A stretch of DNA of 64,000 nt. It comes from Pseudidiomarina donghaiensis (GTDB lineage Bacteria; Pseudomonadota; Gammaproteobacteria; Enterobacterales; Alteromonadaceae). The DNA lies in the NCBI RefSeq assembly GCF_900116895.1, contig NZ_FPCF01000003.1, positions 124,001-188,000 of the forward strand, given 5' to 3'. The notes below the pieces were generated by a model, which saw only the letters and a program-made list of their open reading frames with translations, was not told the DNA's origin and did no database searches. This document shows positions 30,075 through 39,005 of the stretch, in pieces. The translations under genes and the position numbers were made by a program. Numbering within the stretch: the stretch's first letter is position 1; the number at the start of each line of letters is the position of its first letter.

Positions 30075-31376
30075 ATGGACCGTCGTTATTCTGTTTTATT
30101 TATTCTGAAAGGCCTACTGTGGTTTATTCTGCCAGTGGGCTTTGTCGGTTGGTTGCTTGGTTATTTTTGGGCAACTCTAGCTTTGGCCTTAATTGGGCTT
30201 GCAGCGTGGCATTATTACTACCAGTACAAACTTGTTGATTGGCTATGGCATCGCCGCACGATGTTGCCGCCCAGTGCCCCCGGTAGTTGGAGTTACATTT
30301 ACGACGGTATTTACCGTACTCAACGGCGCAGTCAACAACGCCGTCGCGCGTTGGCTCGGCTGTTGCGTCGTTTTCGCGAGGCGTCTGAGGCCATCCCCGA
30401 CGCCGCAATTGTGTTTCGCAAAGACGGCAGCCTAATTTGGTGCAACAAGCTGGGCCAGTTTTATTTTGGCTTAAAATGGCCGGCGGACACCGGAATTCGT
30501 TTATCTAACCTCATTCGTTATCCTGAATTCATAGCGTACTTACAGCAAGCTGACTTCAGTGAAGATATTCACTTGCCGTCGCCTGTGCGCGAAGATATTG
30601 AGCTTGAAATTCGGGTGATGCCGTACAGTGACGATCAGTTTCTGCTGATGGCGCGCGACGTGACTCAGTTGAAGCAGCTTGAGCAAATGCGCAAAGATTT
30701 TGTAGCGAACGTGTCGCATGAATTGAAAACGCCATTAACCGTGCTGCAAGGCTATTTAGAAATGCTCGATGAGCCAGCCGATTTGCCGCCTACCATGATG
30801 AAAAAAGCGGTCACCGACATGCAAGCGCAAAGCGATCGCATGCGCAACTTAGTTGATCAGTTGCTCAGCTTATCGCGCATGGATGTGCATCGTACGGATA
30901 TTTTTGACCGTGTTGCTGATATCCCCAAACTTATTGCCGCAGTGGAGCAAGACGCACAACGCTTAAATCACGATAAACAACACACCATTAGCTTTGATAT
31001 TGCGCCAATTAAAATACATGGCATTGAAGACGAAATGCGCAGTGCTATTTCTAATTTAGTCGCAAACGCAATTCACTACACGCAAGCGGGCGGCAATATT
31101 AAAGTGACCTGGAAAATGGCGGTTGGCGGTGGCGTTGAGTTTTCGGTACAGGATAACGGACCTGGCATTCCGGCTGAGCACGTTGGCCGTTTAACCGAAC
31201 GTTTTTATCGCGTAGATAAAGACCGCAACAGTAAAAAAGGTGGTTCAGGGCTTGGCTTGGCGATTGTCCAGCAGGCACTAGAACACCACCATAGTCGTTT
31301 GAACATTGATTCGGTTGTTGGTCGCGGCTCGAAGTTTTCATTTCGAATTTCCGAAGAGCTCGTTATTCGCGACTAG
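30075..31376 (+). CDS. phoR: Phosphate regulon sensor kinase PhoR
   Basis: A 433-residue protein. Two adjacent N-terminal TM helices (about 8-50) have no real periplasmic loop. A charged linker and a PAS domain (about 105-200, AIVFRKDGSLIWCNKLGQFY) follow. HisKA has His215 in NVSHELKTPLTVLQGYLEML, and the HATPase has the N box AISNLVANAIHYT, VQDNGPGIP and GGSGLGLAIV. This is the PhoR architecture: phosphate is sensed through PstSCAB and PhoU and not directly. It lies in an operon with phoB. Confidence 0.97.
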   Translation: MDRRYSVLFILKGLLWFILPVGFVGWLLGYFWATLALALIGLAAWHYYYQYKLVDWLWHRRTMLPPSAPGSWSYIYDGIYRTQRRSQQRRRALARLLRRFREASEAIPDAAIVFRKDGSLIWCNKLGQFYFGLKWPADTGIRLSNLIRYPEFIAYLQQADFSEDIHLPSPVREDIELEIRVMPYSDDQFLLMARDVTQLKQLEQMRKDFVANVSHELKTPLTVLQGYLEMLDEPADLPPTMMKKAVTDMQAQSDRMRNLVDQLLSLSRMDVHRTDIFDRVADIPKLIAAVEQDAQRLNHDKQHTISFDIAPIKIHGIEDEMRSAISNLVANAIHYTQAGGNIKVTWKMAVGGGVEFSVQDNGPGIPAEHVGRLTERFYRVDKDRNSKKGGSGLGLAIVQQALEHHHSRLNIDSVVGRGSKFSFRISEELVIRD

Positions 31377-31437
31377 CGAGCGCTTTGCAATCAACGCGTT
31401 AAATATGACTGCAATAAAAATGTCAGAATCGTCACAA

Positions 31438-31459
31438 ATGTCACAATACTGTCACATTG
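31438..31459 (+). promoter_or_regulatory. PhoB box before pstS
   Basis: ATGTCAC (31438) and CTGTCAC (31449) are 11 bp apart with spacer AATA, the best match to the PhoB half-site in the window. Two more GTCA-type repeats just upstream (31419-31436) are spaced by 9 bp and so are out of phase. A possible -10, TAAACT, is at 31465-31470, 9 bp after the second repeat. Confidence 0.85.
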
Positions 31460-31533
31460 ACACACTAAACTTAGCTCCAGTTAATGATTAATCGACTGGC
31501 TTCGGCCAATCTCACTTAGGATTGGAGTTTCTC

Positions 31534-32529
31534 ATGACAAACAAGACAATCACAGCGAAACGTTTTACCGCAACTTTAGCTACCGCAGCCGTTGCAAGTT
31601 TATTAAGCTTTTCAGCCGTTGCACAAAAAGCGACTGACGATTTACCAGAGTATGAAAAAGTCAGCGGTTTATCGGGCAACCTGTCTTCTGTAGGTTCAGA
31701 TACGCTAGCCAACATGATGACTTTTTGGTCTGAAGAATTTAAGCGTTTGTACCCGAACGTGAATATGCAAATTCAAGCGGCTGGCTCTTCAACTGCGCCA
31801 CCGGCATTAACTGAAGGTACTTCTAACTTTGGCCCAATGAGCCGAGCCATGAAAGCGAAAGAAATTGAAGCTTTCGAAAAACGCCATGGTTATAAGCCAA
31901 CCCAAGTACGCGTAGCGATTGACGCATTAGCTGTATTCGCACACAAAGATAACCCGATTGAAGGCTTAACTATTGCCGAAGTGGACGCTATTTTCTCAAG
32001 CACTCGCTTGTGTGGCGCTACTGAAGAAGTTCGCCGTTGGGGTGATTTAGGTTTGACGGGTAGCTGGGGCAACCGCGACTTACAAATTTATGGTCGCAAC
32101 TCGGTTTCTGGAACCTACGGTTATTTTAAAGAAGTCGCACTGTGTGACGGTGATTTCCGCAACAACGTGAACGAGCAACCAGGTTCAGCTTCGGTAGTAC
32201 AGTCGGTATCAACGTCTTTGAACGCCATTGGTTACTCTGGCATTGGTTACATGACTTCTGGTGTAAAGACCGTCCCATTAGCAGTAGAAGCGGGCGCTGA
32301 ATACGTTGACGCAACCACTGAAAATGCTTTGGCTGGTAAGTACCCACTATCACGTTTCTTGTACGTTTATGTGAACAAGCATCCAAATAAGCCGCTAGAT
32401 CCAGCAACTGCTGAGTTCTTGAAAATGGTTTTATCAAAAACTGGCCAAGAAATTGTTGATAAAGACGGCTACATTGCATTACCACGTGTGGTTGTTGAGC
32501 AAGAGCTGAAGAAGCTTGGCTTGAACTAA
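31534..32529 (+). CDS. pstS: Periplasmic phosphate-binding protein PstS
   Basis: A 331-residue protein. The signal peptide ends at Ala30 ([10 protein letters not shown]). The mature part begins with the phosphate-binding loop [16 protein letters not shown], followed by [20 protein letters not shown] and the third phosphate-contacting segment [16 protein letters not shown]. It belongs to the PstS form common in Alteromonadales and Vibrio. The ATG at 31534 is preceded by GGAG; the frame opens 12 bp earlier at a TTG. It is monocistronic, with its own PhoB box and terminator, and separate from pstCAB-phoU 2.5 kb downstream. Confidence 0.93.
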   Translation: MTNKTITAKRFTATLATAAVASLLSFSAVAQKATDDLPEYEKVSGLSGNLSSVGSDTLANMMTFWSEEFKRLYPNVNMQIQAAGSSTAPPALTEGTSNFGPMSRAMKAKEIEAFEKRHGYKPTQVRVAIDALAVFAHKDNPIEGLTIAEVDAIFSSTRLCGATEEVRRWGDLGLTGSWGNRDLQIYGRNSVSGTYGYFKEVALCDGDFRNNVNEQPGSASVVQSVSTSLNAIGYSGIGYMTSGVKTVPLAVEAGAEYVDATTENALAGKYPLSRFLYVYVNKHPNKPLDPATAEFLKMVLSKTGQEIVDKDGYIALPRVVVEQELKKLGLN

Positions 32530-32550
32530 TTTAGACCACTTAAATAACTC

Positions 32551-32592
32551 AAAACGCCCTCGTGACGAAACAGCTACGAGGGCGTTTTTTTA
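32551..32592 (+). terminator. Rho-independent terminator of pstS
   Basis: The stem AACGCCCTCGT / ACGAGGGCGTT is closed by a loop of about 12 bases and followed by seven T. It lies 22 bp after the pstS stop codon. Confidence 0.92.
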
Positions 32593-32603
32593 TGCATGAA
32601 AAC

Positions 32604-32632
32604 TTGACGAGGTAATCATTTTTGTTTACTTT
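32604..32632 (+). promoter_or_regulatory. Candidate promoter of hicAB
   Basis: TTGACG (32604-32609) and TACTTT (32627-32632) are separated by 17 bp. They lie between the pstS terminator and hicA, whose start is 25 bp downstream of the -10. HicB is expected to repress this region; TGATCA at 32633-32638 is a small palindrome overlapping the start-site area. Confidence 0.5.
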
Positions 32633-32656
32633 TGATCATGAAGGCAAGGAGGCCGC

Positions 32657-32830
32657 ATGAAGCAAAGTGAATTTCGCCGATGGTTAGAAAAACAAGGCGT
32701 TGAAATTAAACAAGGAACAAATCATCTGAAGCTTTATTACCAAGGTCGGCAAAGTGTCATGCCAAGGCATCCAAGTAAGGAAATTGGTGAAAACTTAAGA
32801 AAAGCCATAATCAAACAACTTGGACTGTAA
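32657..32830 (+). CDS. hicA: HicA-family toxin (mRNA interferase)
   Basis: A 57-residue protein beginning MKQSEFRRWLEKQGVEI, containing GTNHLKLYYQGRQSVMPRHP and ending LRKAIIKQLGL. This is the double-stranded RNA-binding-like fold of HicA; His23 in GTNHLKL corresponds to the conserved catalytic histidine. A strong ribosome site (AAGGAGG) precedes the ATG. HicA cleaves mRNA and tmRNA when freed from HicB. All expected motifs are present, so it looks functional. hicB follows after 36 bp. Confidence 0.93.
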   Translation: MKQSEFRRWLEKQGVEIKQGTNHLKLYYQGRQSVMPRHPSKEIGENLRKAIIKQLGL

Positions 32831-32866
32831 AAGATACCGCTTTGGGAACAACTTTGGAGTTAAACC

Positions 32867-33277
32867 ATGAAATATCCAGTCATTATTGAAAAAGACGGCC
32901 AGACATTTATGTCGCGCTTTATAGATATACCAGAGGCATTAACCTGTGGAGATACTTATGAAGAGGCCCTAATAGAAGCGCAAGATGCACTTATAACTGC
33001 GTTTGAATTCTATTTTGAAGATCAACGTCCAGTACCAATGCCTTCGCCGGTAGGAAATAGCCCTTATGTGACAGTTCCGGCGAGCGTTTGGGCGAAAGTC
33101 TTATTGCTGAACACTATGCTGAGCGAACGTATCTCCCAAGCTGAGCTTGCCAAACGAATGGGCAGCCGTAAGCAGGAAATGCAACGTATCATTAATCTTG
33201 GTCACAACACTAAGATAGATACGCTAAACAAGGCGCTTGAAGCCATGGATAAGCACTTAACGTTATCTGTCTCTTAA
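32867..33277 (+). CDS. hicB: HicB-family antitoxin with HTH domain
   Basis: A 136-residue protein. The N-terminal HicB partial RNase H-like fold (MKYPVIIEKDGQTFMSRFID, GDTYEEALIEAQDALITAFE) and C-terminal XRE-type helix-turn-helix (about 85-125, ISQAELAKRMGSRKQEMQRI) match HicB antitoxins that also repress their operon. It neutralises HicA encoded immediately upstream. GGAG precedes the start. The pair sits as a small insertion between pstS and asnC. Confidence 0.93.
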   Translation: MKYPVIIEKDGQTFMSRFIDIPEALTCGDTYEEALIEAQDALITAFEFYFEDQRPVPMPSPVGNSPYVTVPASVWAKVLLLNTMLSERISQAELAKRMGSRKQEMQRIINLGHNTKIDTLNKALEAMDKHLTLSVS

Positions 33278-33292
33278 AGTACATATTACAAT

Positions 33293-33739
33293 TCAGACTT
33301 GAATTTGCCGCATAATCGGCTGCTGTAATGATATTAATGTTTCAGTGGCCTGAATTTCCTCTATGGGCTGAATTTTGTTGATGAGCAAATTCTGCAAATC
33401 ATCAATTGAGCGCACCATCACTTTAATAAAAATGCTGTATTGGCCTGTGGTGTAATGGGCTTCTACCACTTCTGGAAGGGCGTTAAGTTGCGCGAGAGCG
33501 CTCGGGTAGTCGCCGGCGCGGGCCAAGTTAATGCCAATAAAGCAGCAGACATCGTAACCCAGCTTGCGTGGATCAACATGCACATGGGTGCCGGTGATAA
33601 TTCCCGCCTGCCTTAATTTTTCAACACGTACGTGAATAGTGGCAGGGCTGACGCTGTGTTGCTTGGCTATTTCTGCATAAGAAATGCGCGCGTTGTCTTG
33701 CAGCGTGCTGATTATCGCTTTGTCTAAATTATCGATCAT
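33293..33739 (-). CDS. asnC: AsnC, Lrp-family transcription regulator
   Basis: A 148-residue protein closely following E. coli AsnC. The N-terminal HTH (ISYAEIAKQHSVSPATIHVR) is followed by GYDVCCFIGINLARAGDYPS and YTTGQYSIFIKVMVRSIDDL in the RAM (ligand-binding) domain. AsnC binds asparagine and activates asnA, which lies divergently 234 bp away as in E. coli. The synteny supports the specific name over a general Lrp/AsnC call. Confidence 0.94.
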   Translation of the reverse strand: MIDNLDKAIISTLQDNARISYAEIAKQHSVSPATIHVRVEKLRQAGIITGTHVHVDPRKLGYDVCCFIGINLARAGDYPSALAQLNALPEVVEAHYTTGQYSIFIKVMVRSIDDLQNLLINKIQPIEEIQATETLISLQQPIMRQIQV

Positions 33740-33889
33740 TTAATTTTCCTACCTGAATTCACGCTTATTTTAGATTTTATTCATCAAGAAGCCAAATATT
33801 ATTGGTTAATTTATCATGTATTGATTTATTAGTTAAATGGTATTGAATATATTAGCTGTTAGGGTTTACTTTGTTGAATAACAATCACA

Positions 33890-33926
33890 GCGCGATGCGC
33901 TACCCGGCGTAGAACGCCGGGCTACG
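33890..33926 (+). repeat. REP-like palindrome, copy 1
   Basis: The core CCCGGCGTAGAACGCCGGG at 33903-33921 is a near-perfect 19-bp inverted repeat followed by CTACG. A smaller hairpin GCGCGATGCGC lies on its left. The same core occurs at 44724 (inverted) and 44837 in this window. It lies in the asnC/asnA intergenic region. It has the features of REP elements; no RAYT transposase gene is in the window. Confidence 0.85.
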
Positions 33927-33958
33927 AACAACGAACAACGAACAATGAATAACGAACC
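33924..33958 (+). repeat. Heptanucleotide tandem repeat (five units)
   Basis: Three perfect ACGAACA units (33924, 33931, 33938) are followed by ATGAATA and ACGAACC. The array starts within the REP tail and ends 15 bp before the asnA start codon. It could vary in copy number by slippage and change the leader length. Confidence 0.8.
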
Positions 33959-33973
33959 CCGGAGATTTCAAAC

Positions 33974-34969
33974 ATGCTAAAACAACAACAAGATGTTGCG
34001 AGACTAAAGCAACGATTTACCGAGCTGCTTTGCGAAACACTGCAGTTAGCTGAAGTGCAGGCGCCGCTGATGGTGCCGAAAGACTCTGGGGTGCAAGATA
34101 ACCTCAGCGGCACTGAGCGAGCGGTTGCCGTGCACATTCGGGCCGAGCAGCGCGATTATGAAATTGTGCACTCGTTGGCGAAGTGGAAGCGCAGCGTACT
34201 AGCGCATTATGGCTGCCAACCGGGCGAAGGTATTGTGGCGCTAATGAAAGCCATCCGTGCTGACGAAGAGCAACTGACCGAGCGTCATTCTGTGCTTGTT
34301 GAACAATGGGACTGGGAACGTGTTATTCAACCAGCAGAGCGTTCATTAGACACGCTGAAAGCCACGGTGCGTGACATTTATCAAGCCCTGCGGGCGCTAT
34401 ACCTGCAGTTTTCACCGGAAGCTGACGATCAGCTAGCATCAGAAGTGGTATTTATTCATGCAGAACAGCTGCGCCAAATGTTTCCACAATTATCGCCCAA
34501 ACAACGCGAGCACGAAATTACCAAGCTGCATAAAGCCGTATTTCTTATGGGTATTGGGGGCGAACTTGCAGACGGCACACCACACGATGCCCGTGCCGCT
34601 GATTATGATGATTGGAGCACGCCAGTTGAGCACCCAGCCAGTGGCCAATGCTTGGCAGGCCTCAATGGCGACTTATTGGTTTGGCACGCTCCGATTAACG
34701 ACGCGCTTGAGTTATCATCGATGGGAATTCGCGTAAACAGTGATGCCTTAAAGCGTCAAGTTGCAATGCGCAAAAGTTATGGCCTGCTGCAACAACCTTG
34801 GCACCAGCAACTCCTTCATGGCGAGTTGCCAGAGTGCATTGGTGGTGGCATAGGTCAGTCACGGGTTGCCATGTGGGTGCTGCAGTTGGCACACATTTCT
34901 GCCACCCAAGCGCCCCAGCTTTCGTGGCCGCAACGGTCAAAATTGAGCCCACAGCAGGCCGTTGCATGA
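33974..34969 (+). CDS. asnA: Aspartate--ammonia ligase
   Basis: A 331-residue enzyme making asparagine from aspartate, ammonia and ATP. The class II aminoacyl-tRNA-synthetase-like fold shows GVQDNLSGTERAVAVHI, VHSLAKWKRSVL, HSVLVEQWDWERVI, FLMGIGGELADGTPHDARAA and DYDDWSTPVE. The C-terminus has the motif IGGGIGQSRVAMWVLQLAHI. The length is normal. It is divergent from asnC. Ribosome site: GGAG upstream of ATG 33974, just after the heptamer array. Confidence 0.96.
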   Translation: MLKQQQDVARLKQRFTELLCETLQLAEVQAPLMVPKDSGVQDNLSGTERAVAVHIRAEQRDYEIVHSLAKWKRSVLAHYGCQPGEGIVALMKAIRADEEQLTERHSVLVEQWDWERVIQPAERSLDTLKATVRDIYQALRALYLQFSPEADDQLASEVVFIHAEQLRQMFPQLSPKQREHEITKLHKAVFLMGIGGELADGTPHDARAADYDDWSTPVEHPASGQCLAGLNGDLLVWHAPINDALELSSMGIRVNSDALKRQVAMRKSYGLLQQPWHQQLLHGELPECIGGGIGQSRVAMWVLQLAHISATQAPQLSWPQRSKLSPQQAVA

Positions 34970-34985
34970 CAGAAAAATGTCAGCA

Positions 34986-35014
34986 ATGTGACAGCGCTGT
35001 AACAATACTGTCAT
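34986..35014 (+). promoter_or_regulatory. PhoB box and -10 before pstCAB-phoU
   Basis: ATGTGAC (34986), CTGTAAC (34997) and CTGTCAT (35008) are in exact 11-bp register with spacers AGCG and AATA. A -10, TATACT, lies at 35025-35030, 10 bp after the last repeat, the textbook layout of a Pho promoter. The pstC start is at 35081. Confidence 0.88.
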
Positions 35015-35080
35015 AGAATGCGTCTATACTCTGCTGCAGTAAATTCATGTTAGATCATTTTTAAACTTGAAGAGGCAGCA

Positions 35081-37324
35081 ATGGCGGCATCACAACGTGC
35101 AGAGTTGGGAGCCAGTAATGTGCGATTAGTTAAAGACAAAGCTGCTCGCTGGGGGGTAACTCTTGGCGGCGGCTTAGTATTAATGGCACTGCTACTGATT
35201 TTCTTTTACTTGTTATATGTGGTTGAACCTATTTTTCGTGGTGTTGAGATTGAGCATCAGCAGTCATTTGCTGTGCCTGGTCAAGGTCACACCGTCGCGA
35301 TGGGTATGGAGGAGCAGTCTGAAATTGGCTATCGCTTCTCGAACACCGGCGAGTTGAGCTTTTTTGCATTGAAGCAAAAGCCAGGCACCGACTGGCAACC
35401 AGGCCAAGTGCTGCTCACTGAACAAGTTGCTAACAACCCGACGGCTTTTACCAAAACTCAGCCGCAAAACAAGCGCTATGCCTACGCTGTTGCCGATGGC
35501 CAAGTACGCATTGTTGAACCAAAGTTTCGGTCACAATTTAAAAACGGACGTCGTTTAACCACACCTGTCGTTGGTTTTGCCAATGACGGTGAACTCATTC
35601 AAGTTGATCCGCAGCAACGCACGCTTACCCAGTTAGCCTACGAATACAAAGGCGAGTCACAGTTGTTTGCTGCGGTTACAGCCGACAACCAAGTGATTGT
35701 GAATTTTCTGCAGGCTAGCCGCAGCTTCTTAACGGGCACGGTAGAGCTTAAGTCAAAATTCGCAGAGCTGCCTATTACAGGGCCGGTTGATAATGTTGTG
35801 GTAACGCCAGACTTAACCCAAGTGTTTGTGCGCCAAGGTAATCGTTTTTACGTTTACGGTGTGTCACGCACTGGCGAACTGAGTGAACGGCAGTTACTGA
35901 GTATTGACCGCCGCCGCTATGATGACATTACCAGCATGCAGCTGCTAGCTGGCGCAAGCTCGGTGTTATTTGGCCATGCCAATGGTCGGGTGACGCAATG
36001 GTTTGAAGTGGCGGGCGAAAACGGTCGTCAGTACCAGTACATTCGTGAGTTCCAAGCGGGCAATTCAGCCATTAAAGACATTGTTGCGGAATACTATCGT
36101 CGTACTTTCTATACTGTGTCAGAAACTGGCGAAGTTGGGGTGTTTCACACCACTTCTGAAGCCGACCTTTATTTTTCGCATCTTGATCACGTGAAAGCAG
36201 AACGCGTGGTTATGGACCCGCGTGCCAATACCTTGTTAATGCAAAGTGGTAACGAGCTGCATTCGTTTAAGTTAGAAAACGAGCATCCAGAAGTAACCTG
36301 GAGCGGTATTTGGCAAGAAGTGTGGTACGAAGGTTACCCAGAGCCGCAGTACGTATGGCAGTCTACGTCAGGTTCAGACGACTTTGAGCCGAAATTCAGC
36401 TTGGTGCCCATTTCGTTCGGTACTATTAAAGCTGCCGCGTATGCCATGTTGTTTGCCGTACCTATTGGCTTAGCTGCAGCAGTTTATACGGCTTACTTTA
36501 TGTCGCCAGGCGTACGCAAAGTGGTGAAGCCAACCGTAGAGATTATGGAAGCGTTGCCAACGGTAATCTTAGGTTTCTTAGCTGGCTTGTGGCTCGCGCC
36601 GCTGATTGAAGAATACTTGCCCGGTATTGTCGCCACCATTGTTCTGGTGCCACTCGCCATTATTGGTGTTGCAGCACTTACCGGCGTGCTGCCAAAAGCA
36701 TGGCGAAATCGTTTTACGGACGGCCGTGCAGCCCTAATCTTGCTGCCTTTTGTCGCTTTTGTTGGTTGGCGGTCATTCGAATTATCGCCGTGGGTAGAGC
36801 AAGTGTTGTTTGACGGTAACGTGCGTCAATACATTACCAACGAGTTAGGCATTACCTTTGACCAACGTAACTCGCTGGTTGTGGGCATTGCCATGGGCTT
36901 TGCGGTTATCCCGACGATTTTCTCGATTGCAGAAGACGCCGTGTTTAGCGTGCCGAAACACTTATCCAATGGCTCGTTGGCGCTTGGTGCAACCACGTGG
37001 CAAACCTTAACCAAGGTGGTGCTGCTAACCGCTAGCCCAGGTATTTTCTCAGCAGTGATGATGGGCTTAGGCCGTGCCGTGGGCGAAACCATGATTGTGC
37101 TTATGGCCACCGGTAACACGCCGATTATGGACTGGAACATTTTTGAAGGCATGCGCACGCTGTCTGCCAATATTGCGGTAGAAATGCCAGAGTCAGAAGT
37201 GGGTAGTTCGCACTATCGCATTCTGTTCTTAGCGGCCTTTGTCTTGTTTATTTTCACTTTCGCGTTTAATACCGTTGCTGAACTTGTGCGTCAGCGTCTG
37301 CGCGACAAATATAGCTCGATGTAA
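35081..37324 (+). CDS. pstC: Phosphate ABC transporter permease PstC (long form)
   Basis: A 747-residue protein. After a TM helix at about 26-47 there is a large periplasmic region of some 390 residues with no recognised catalytic motif and a beta-propeller-like look. The permease domain starts near residue 445: SFGTIKAAAYAMLFAVPIGL, EIMEALPTVILGFLAGLWLA and the EAA-like loop [18 protein letters not shown]. coli PstC is about 319 residues, so the periplasmic insert more than doubles the size, as seen in Vibrio and Alteromonadales relatives. It forms the channel with PstA. The next gene starts only about 14 bp on. Confidence 0.93.
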   Translation: MAASQRAELGASNVRLVKDKAARWGVTLGGGLVLMALLLIFFYLLYVVEPIFRGVEIEHQQSFAVPGQGHTVAMGMEEQSEIGYRFSNTGELSFFALKQKPGTDWQPGQVLLTEQVANNPTAFTKTQPQNKRYAYAVADGQVRIVEPKFRSQFKNGRRLTTPVVGFANDGELIQVDPQQRTLTQLAYEYKGESQLFAAVTADNQVIVNFLQASRSFLTGTVELKSKFAELPITGPVDNVVVTPDLTQVFVRQGNRFYVYGVSRTGELSERQLLSIDRRRYDDITSMQLLAGASSVLFGHANGRVTQWFEVAGENGRQYQYIREFQAGNSAIKDIVAEYYRRTFYTVSETGEVGVFHTTSEADLYFSHLDHVKAERVVMDPRANTLLMQSGNELHSFKLENEHPEVTWSGIWQEVWYEGYPEPQYVWQSTSGSDDFEPKFSLVPISFGTIKAAAYAMLFAVPIGLAAAVYTAYFMSPGVRKVVKPTVEIMEALPTVILGFLAGLWLAPLIEEYLPGIVATIVLVPLAIIGVAALTGVLPKAWRNRFTDGRAALILLPFVAFVGWRSFELSPWVEQVLFDGNVRQYITNELGITFDQRNSLVVGIAMGFAVIPTIFSIAEDAVFSVPKHLSNGSLALGATTWQTLTKVVLLTASPGIFSAVMMGLGRAVGETMIVLMATGNTPIMDWNIFEGMRTLSANIAVEMPESEVGSSHYRILFLAAFVLFIFTFAFNTVAELVRQRLRDKYSSM

Positions 37325-37338
37325 GCGTGAGGATGTCC

Positions 37339-38994
37339 ATGAATAAATGGTTTAAGTCAGGAAAACCTTATATTTGGCTTACTGCGGGCGCGGTAAGTGT
37401 CAGCTTAATTGCTGTGCTTGGGTTGTTAGCCTTAATTGCATGGCGTGGCCTGTCATTCTTTTGGCCAGCAGCCATTCACGAGGTTGAAGTACAAGCAAAC
37501 GACGGTTCAACACGCGTCATTATTGGTGAAGTGTACGACCGCGAAGAAGTGCCGATTGCGCGTTTGCAGGAATCTGGCGTTACCCTTGAGGGTTTTGACG
37601 GTGAGTTTCTAGAGCGTCAGTTATTTAAAGTTGGTAACCGCGAGTTCGTGCCACTTGATTTTATGTGGGTGATGGAACCGCAAATTATTCGCGATGAAAC
37701 GCCAGCAGACCTAGCCGTGCTTGAACGCTCAAAAGACGGTAATTTTTATGGTTACGTCGTTGATGTACTCGAAAACGGTGAGTCGGTAGCAACGCCTGAA
37801 AACGTGCGTGACGTGTTATTTGAACGCATTGAGCGAGCGGTTGACTTGAATGAGCAAGCGTCGGACTTGCAACAGGGTGAAATTGGTGCAATTAACTATG
37901 AGTTAAACCGTTTGCGCCTAGAAGCCCGAGCGTTAGATCTTGAAGGCAAGCTAACCGAGGCTGAAAAGCAGCGCTTAGCAGCGGAAGAAGAAGCGCTGAA
38001 CGCGCAATACAAAGAACTTGAAAAAGAGCTCTTTGCTTATCGTGAAGCGGCTAGCCGCGACAGCGTTGTGATGCGTGACATGCGTGGTATGGAAGTGACT
38101 GTACCCATGTACCGTGTGTTAGACGCAACCTTCCCAAATGACATGGGGGTACTTAGCAAGCTAGGTCACTTCTTTGTGCAAATTGGCAAGTTTGTGTCTG
38201 AAGACCCGCGCGAGGCGAATACCGAAGGCGGCGTATTCCCAGCCATTTTTGGTACCGTATTTATGGTGCTGTTAATGTCGGTCATTGTGACGCCATTTGG
38301 GGTTATTGCTGCGGTTTATCTGCACGAATATGCCGGTAAAAATGCGATTACACGCTTAATTCGCATTGCGGTGATTAACCTAGCCGGTGTACCGTCTATT
38401 GTGTACGGCGTATTTGGTCTTGGCTTCTTTGTTTACATGGTGGGCGGCACGCTCGACCAAATCTTCTACCCTGAAGCGTTACCAAGCCCAACGTTTGGTA
38501 CGCCAGGTGTTATGTGGTCAGCCATTACACTTGCTATTTTGACGCTGCCGGTCGTGATTGTTTCTACCGAAGAAGGTTTGTCGCGTATTCCTAGCACCTT
38601 GCGTGAGGGCAGCCTTGCCTTAGGTGCCACCAAAGCTGAAACCTTGTGGCGCATTATTTTACCCATGGCATCGCCAGCCATTATGACTGGCTTGATTCTC
38701 GCCGTTGCGCGTGCGGCCGGCGAAGTTGCACCGCTGATGTTGGTGGGGGTAGTGAAGTCAGCACCTATGCTACCGGTGGACGGCAACTTCCCGTACTTCC
38801 ATTTAGATCGCAAATTTATGCACTTGGGCTTCCACATTTATGATGTTGGTTTCCAAAGCCCGAACGTTGAGGCCGCGCGACCGTTAGTGTACGCCACCTC
38901 ATTCTTGCTGGTTACCGTGATTGTTGGGTTAAACCTAACCGCCATTGGCGTGCGTAACCATTTACGTGAAAAATATCGCTCTCTTGAACATTAA
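37339..38994 (+). CDS. pstA: Phosphate ABC transporter permease PstA (long form)
   Basis: A 551-residue protein. After an N-terminal TM (about 13-36) comes a periplasmic region of about 270 residues that includes a charged coiled coil ([20 protein letters not shown]). The permease domain starts near residue 295: [40 protein letters not shown], the EAA loop [20 protein letters not shown] and [20 protein letters not shown]. The start is ATG 37339, which has GAGG at 6 bp; two earlier in-frame starts are too close to it. E. coli PstA is about 296 residues. Confidence 0.93.
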   Translation: MNKWFKSGKPYIWLTAGAVSVSLIAVLGLLALIAWRGLSFFWPAAIHEVEVQANDGSTRVIIGEVYDREEVPIARLQESGVTLEGFDGEFLERQLFKVGNREFVPLDFMWVMEPQIIRDETPADLAVLERSKDGNFYGYVVDVLENGESVATPENVRDVLFERIERAVDLNEQASDLQQGEIGAINYELNRLRLEARALDLEGKLTEAEKQRLAAEEEALNAQYKELEKELFAYREAASRDSVVMRDMRGMEVTVPMYRVLDATFPNDMGVLSKLGHFFVQIGKFVSEDPREANTEGGVFPAIFGTVFMVLLMSVIVTPFGVIAAVYLHEYAGKNAITRLIRIAVINLAGVPSIVYGVFGLGFFVYMVGGTLDQIFYPEALPSPTFGTPGVMWSAITLAILTLPVVIVSTEEGLSRIPSTLREGSLALGATKAETLWRIILPMASPAIMTGLILAVARAAGEVAPLMLVGVVKSAPMLPVDGNFPYFHLDRKFMHLGFHIYDVGFQSPNVEAARPLVYATSFLLVTVIVGLNLTAIGVRNHLREKYRSLEH

Positions 38995-39005
38995 GGTTAA
39001 ACATT

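Noticed and set aside
31419-31436. Extra PhoB repeats upstream of the pstS box
   Set aside because: GTCA-type repeats here are spaced by 9 bp, not 11, so they are not counted as in-phase half-sites.
33924-33958. CRISPR-like array
   Set aside because: Units are 7 bp without spacers; this is a simple tandem repeat.
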